5,828 nucleotides of DNA from Pirellulaceae bacterium (GTDB lineage: Bacteria > Planctomycetota > Planctomycetia > Pirellulales > Pirellulaceae), in the NCBI GenBank assembly GCA_030744095.1, contig JASLRF010000646.1, positions 1 to 5,828 of the forward strand. The letters run 5' to 3'. The notes beneath the pieces were generated by a model. The model was not told the DNA's origin. It worked only from the letters and a program-made list of their open reading frames with translations, and ran no database searches. This document shows positions 4,791 through 5,828 of the stretch, piece by piece (within the stretch, counting starts at the first letter, position 1; each line of letters starts with the position of its first letter). The position numbers were made by a program, and so were the translations under genes.

Positions 4791-5828
4791 CTACTCGATC
4801 CTCCATCCTGTGCCGTCTTTGCGATCTTCGATCGTAATGCCAAGGTCGCGCAGACCGTCGCGAATGCGGTCGGACGTGGCAAAATCCTTCTTCGCACGGG
4901 CCTCGGCTCGCAGTTCAATCATCAGGTTCATCAGTTTGTCGACCAGGGAATCGTCACCGCCCGCCCTGGCGGGGGCCTGTTGGAAAAGACCCAGCAACGA
5001 CGAGAGCTCACGCAGCGTTTGCACGCCGCGGTGCAGTGATTCGCAGGCCGCTGAGTCTTGGTCTGAGGTCTCATCCAATTTTTCGTTGTTGATAAACCTG
5101 TTTAGCAACCGCACCAACTCGAATAGCTCGCTGACGGCCGCGCCGCTATTGAAGTCGTCGTCCATCTTGGCCAGGAAGCTGGCGCGGTGGGCCTGGACGT
5201 CGGCAAGTAGCGTATCATCTTGAGGGTCGAATTCTCCTGCGGCGCGAGAGCTGATTGGCGTGATTCCATAGAAATCTCTGCCCGTCAAACGGGCGTAGTG
5301 CTCGAAGAAGCGATGAAATGTATTCAGGCCCGTACCGGCCTCTTCGATGCCTTCGTCGTTGAACACAATCGTGCTGCGATAGTGTGTCCGCAAGAGGAAG
5401 AACCGAATCCGCTCGCCGCCGTGTCGCGCGATCAATTCAGCCAGCCCGCCAGCCCCTTTGGATCGGCTGATTTTTGTTTCCGTTGTCGCGGCATCGGTCT
5501 CCGCCTGTGCGTTGTCGGTTGGTGCCTTACGTTCGGTTCGGCCGCCGACTTTGCCAGCCGACGCGGCCCGCATTAAGCCGTTGTGCATCCAGTACTTGAC
5601 CATCGGTTTTCCGTGGCAACATTCACTTTGGGCAACTTCGTTTTCATGGTGTGGAAAGACCAGATCGAGTCCGCCGCCGTGGATATCAAACGTCTCGCCC
5701 AAAATCTTGTGGCTCATCGCGGAACACTCGATGTGCCAGCCTGGCCGGCCTTTTCCCCAGGGGCTGCCCCACGAAGGTTCGTTGGGCTTGGCCGATTTCC
5801 AAAGTGCGAAGTCGCTGGCAGAACGTTT
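4791..5828 (-). CDS. cysS: Cysteinyl-tRNA synthetase, C-terminal part (cut by window edge)
   Basis: Class I aminoacyl-tRNA synthetase that charges tRNA-Cys with cysteine in the cytoplasm. The frame is open to the right edge, so 345 residues are visible and the N-terminal part with the HIGH motif lies outside. Visible residues 30-38 read GWHIECSAM and residues 58-64 read FPHHENE. These carry the Cys35, His60 and Glu64 counterparts of the E. coli active-site zinc ligands C209, H234 and E238. The signature loop is KISRS (residues 119-123) instead of KMSKS, and about 25 more residues than in E. coli, rich in Ala, Thr and acidic residues, precede it. The text after it ([13 protein letters not shown]) is typical of the family. 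The end carries the usual anticodon-binding helix ([20 protein letters not shown]) and closes with GTGWRIE. Stop TAG lies 3 bases before ruvC, so the two are probably cotranscribed. Identity is firm. The loop change is seen directly; its effect is not known. Confidence 0.97.
   Translation of the reverse strand, partial: KRSASDFALWKSAKPNEPSWGSPWGKGRPGWHIECSAMSHKILGETFDIHGGGLDLVFPHHENEVAQSECCHGKPMVKYWMHNGLMRAASAGKVGGRTERKAPTDNAQAETDAATTETKISRSKGAGGLAELIARHGGERIRFFLLRTHYRSTIVFNDEGIEEAGTGLNTFHRFFEHYARLTGRDFYGITPISSRAAGEFDPQDDTLLADVQAHRASFLAKMDDDFNSGAAVSELFELVRLLNRFINNEKLDETSDQDSAACESLHRGVQTLRELSSLLGLFQQAPARAGGDDSLVDKLMNLMIELRAEARAKKDFATSDRIRDGLRDLGITIEDRKDGTGWRIE
4799..4804 (-). promoter_or_regulatory. 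Shine-Dalgarno-like GGAGGA for ruvC inside the end of cysS
   Basis: Read on the minus strand, GGAGGA falls in the last Trp-Arg-Ile codons of cysS (TGG AGG ATC GAG TAG). GGAGG ends 12 bases before the ruvC ATG at 4787. The spacing is longer than the usual 5-9 bases, so strength is uncertain, but it supports this ATG and translation of ruvC close behind cysS. Confidence 0.4.

Noticed and set aside
4606..5223. Long plus-strand frame opposite cysS and ruvC, and similar plus-strand frames opposite ruvB and ruvA
   Set aside because: They are antisense to well-identified genes, Ser/Arg-rich, without motifs or ribosome binding sites. This is common in GC-rich coding DNA.

Overview
The window looks like part of a planctomycete chromosome (Pirellula/Rhodopirellula-like). 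The reasons are moderate-to-high GC, the style of RuvA, RuvB and cysteinyl-tRNA synthetase (a KISRS loop after a long insertion, and a RuvA with an altered acidic-pin loop), and a structured intergenic repeat. This is a judgement from remembered family features, not from a database search.

Every gene I can support lies on the minus strand, so the reading order runs from high to low coordinates. These are cysS (C-terminal 345 residues, cut by the right edge), ruvC, ruvA with a TTG start, two tandem paralogous membrane-anchored double-zinc-ribbon proteins of the YdjG-like type (here A and B), and ruvB. Spacing is tight: cysS-ruvC 3 bases apart, ruvA-A overlapping by 14, A-B overlapping by 8, and B overlapping ruvB by 160 in another frame. 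The only larger gap is 106 bases between ruvC and ruvA. The layout reads as one operon, possibly with an extra internal promoter just before ruvB.

Functionally, RuvA binds Holliday junctions, RuvB is the AAA+ branch-migration motor and RuvC the resolvase, so the whole RuvABC resolvasome is present. CysRS charges tRNA-Cys and is probably only a neighbour. The unusual feature is the pair of zinc-ribbon membrane proteins between ruvA and ruvB. Proteins of this type are known elsewhere (Bacillus YdjG) from membrane-stress operons, and nothing in the sequence proves a link to recombination.

Positions 1-264, downstream of ruvB, hold no credible gene. They contain a 142-base imperfect palindrome (24-165) built from two inverted copies of a 29-base REP-like hairpin unit plus a shared inner 12-mer and a central hairpin. 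Further weaker hairpins follow to about 230.
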